Source: Odontocerum albicorne
Lineage: Eukaryota; Arthropoda; Insecta; Trichoptera; Odontoceridae
Assembly: GCA_949825065.1 (NCBI GenBank)
Contig: OX463838.1
Coordinates: forward strand, 1,962,251-2,026,250
Reading direction: 5' to 3'
DNA: 64,000 nucleotides
The notes below the pieces were generated by a model. That model saw only the letters and a list, made by a program, of their open reading frames with translations. It had not been told where the DNA came from and made no database searches. Of this stretch, positions 62,690 through 64,000 are shown one piece after another; positions within the stretch are counted from its first letter, which is position 1, and every line of letters begins with the position of its first letter. A program made the translations under genes and the position numbers.

Positions 62690-63062
62690 TACTATTTAAA
62701 ACATTTAACGATTACGGAAAATTTCAGGGAATTTCAGGGGTTCTATTATTTTCACCCTTTATTTAAAAGAAGAAGTAAGTCTTCAGAATTTTGATTGTAG
62801 GTGAGAGTTATTTATCTGAAATCAAAATGCGAGCGGCGTTCGAGACTGGGAAATCATGTTTCCAAGGTTTGCAGATTTCAGCCTGTTTCGGGAGAATCAA
62901 TTAGTAGCGAACAATGTTAGTTAACTGCCAGGAGGTCGGAAGGATCGGGGTTGTTTGAATTTCAGAGGGAGAAGATATGGAAAAAATACGTTCGAGAGAT
63001 AATTGACTGGTATTTTTTTACAATCTTGAAAGTATAACAAGTTTGACGAAAAAAAAAACAAG
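62690..63062. other. No recognised feature
   Basis: No gene or repeat recognised. Confidence 0.4.
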
Positions 63063-63064
63063 TC

Positions 63065-63302
63065 AACCAAAAATAAAGATTATCAATTGAACAAATGTTA
63101 CTTAATAATATGATTGTTAGAATAAAATACGTTGAAAAAAATGTCAAGAATTTGAACGCGTTGTTGTATTTTATACGACTCCATTTTTATAAATATCATA
63201 CATTACACTTCTCAAATGTCACAAGACCCAGGCAAGTTCGCAACACCATCTGTGTTTTATCCAAGAATTTAAAAAAAACACTCAATTTGAAAGACCCTTT
63301 AT
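63065..63302 (-). mobile_element. Family M1 transposon, second deletion type
   Basis: Reverse-complement relative of 52448-52684, with the same joint between N-terminal codons (TTGAACGCGTTGTTGTATT on plus) and the AATATGATTGTTAGAATAAA interior. Outer end CTCAATTTGAAAGACCCTTT at about 63280-63300. Confidence 0.8.
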
Positions 63303-63304
63303 AT

Positions 63305-63455
63305 GTTTAGTCTTTCGATTTGGGAGTTACGGGTTCGCTTCTCATCAGTACCTATAAAAAGGGTTCCTGGTTATCACTTAAGGCCTGTTTACCATCTACG
63401 AATACATAGTTGGCTGGATAGATTGTCATTTGGTAATAAATAACCAGGTTGTGAT
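63305..63455 (+). mobile_element. tRNA-derived SINE, degraded
   Basis: B box region TACGGGTTCGCTTCTCATC, body GGTTCCTGGTTATCACTTAA, tail GATTGTCATTTGGTAATAAA. Confidence 0.7.
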
Positions 63456-63469
63456 TTTAAATTAAAAAT

Positions 63470-64000
63470 TAATAAATGTTTTATTCATTCAATAAGTATT
63501 TATATTGTGAAAGTTCTATTTTATTCATTTAATAAGTATTTATATTGTTTAATTTCTATTTTATTAGTTCAAAAATTATTTATATTGTACAATACAAGTT
63601 CTATTTTATTTATTCAATAAGTATTTATATTGTATAAGTTCTATTTTATTCATTCAATAAGTATTTATATTGTATAAGTTCTATTTTATTCATTCAATAA
63701 GTATTTATATATTATAAACTCTATTTTATTCATTCAATAAGTATTTATATTGCATAAGTTCTATTTTATTCATTCAATAAATATTTATATTATATAAGCT
63801 TTATTTAATCCTTCAATAAGTATTTATATCGTATAAGTTCTATTTTATTCATTCAATAAGTATTTATATTGTATAAGTTCTATTTTATTCATTCAAATAA
63901 GTATTTATATTGTAAAGTTCTATTTTATTCATTCAATAAATATTTATATTGTATACGTTCTATTTTATTCATTCAATAAGTATTGTAGGTATTAATAAGT
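63470..64000. repeat. Minisatellite, ~40-bp unit, at least 13 copies, runs off the edge
   Basis: TTCTATTTTATTCATTCAAT and AAGTATTTATATTGTATAAG alternate with ~40-bp spacing to near the window end. Units nearly identical. Confidence 0.95.

Overview
The window reads as a strongly AT-rich piece of an animal nuclear genome, most likely an insect. It holds mariner, hAT, piggyBac-like and PIF/Harbinger-like DNA transposons, RTE-like and CR1/Jockey-like LINE ends, a tRNA-derived SINE, Penelope-like elements and many minisatellites. There is no operon, CRISPR array or bacterial gene organisation. The order of insect cannot be fixed from sequence alone.

The only convincing host coding sequence is one GC-rich exon on the minus strand at 17502-17688, with a good splice acceptor and donor. 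It ends in a WLDEH...DYFLR motif like the N-terminal part of an insect PDE11-type cyclic nucleotide phosphodiesterase. Much of the window may therefore be intron of that gene. Nearly everything else is repeat, with many clean nested insertions.

Layout: 0-1 kb, a ~230-bp satellite. 1.2-11 kb, SINEs, LINE 3' ends and a mariner relic. 11-16 kb, minisatellites, Penelope-like fragments and hairpins. 16.7-24.5 kb, LINEs, the host exon, an internally deleted mariner and a Harbinger-like MADF exon. 26-30 kb, one LINE nested in another, and a hAT MITE. 31-35.4 kb, two outward-facing Penelope-like (GIY-YIG) halves around a 54-bp minisatellite that carries an apparently intact mariner (31815-33101) and a solo LTR. 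37-46 kb, a piggyBac-like MITE, deleted DNA transposons and more LINE and PLE copies. 47.8-49.4 kb, a second minisatellite with a second solo LTR, then a 25-bp array. 50-55 kb, LINE ends, foldbacks and MITEs. 55.2-57.2 kb, a complete but frameshifted hAT element with an 8-bp target duplication. 58-64 kb, palindromic PLE units, a second near-identical piggyBac-like MITE inside a SINE, and a 40-bp minisatellite at the right edge.

Three observations stand out. (1) The PLE termini carry hammerhead-ribozyme cores, and the fragments recur as head-to-head inverted pairs. (2) The tRNA-derived SINE shares its 3' tail with a CR1-like LINE present here in five copies, a likely mobilising partner. (3) The mariner and both solo LTRs sit inside minisatellite arrays.
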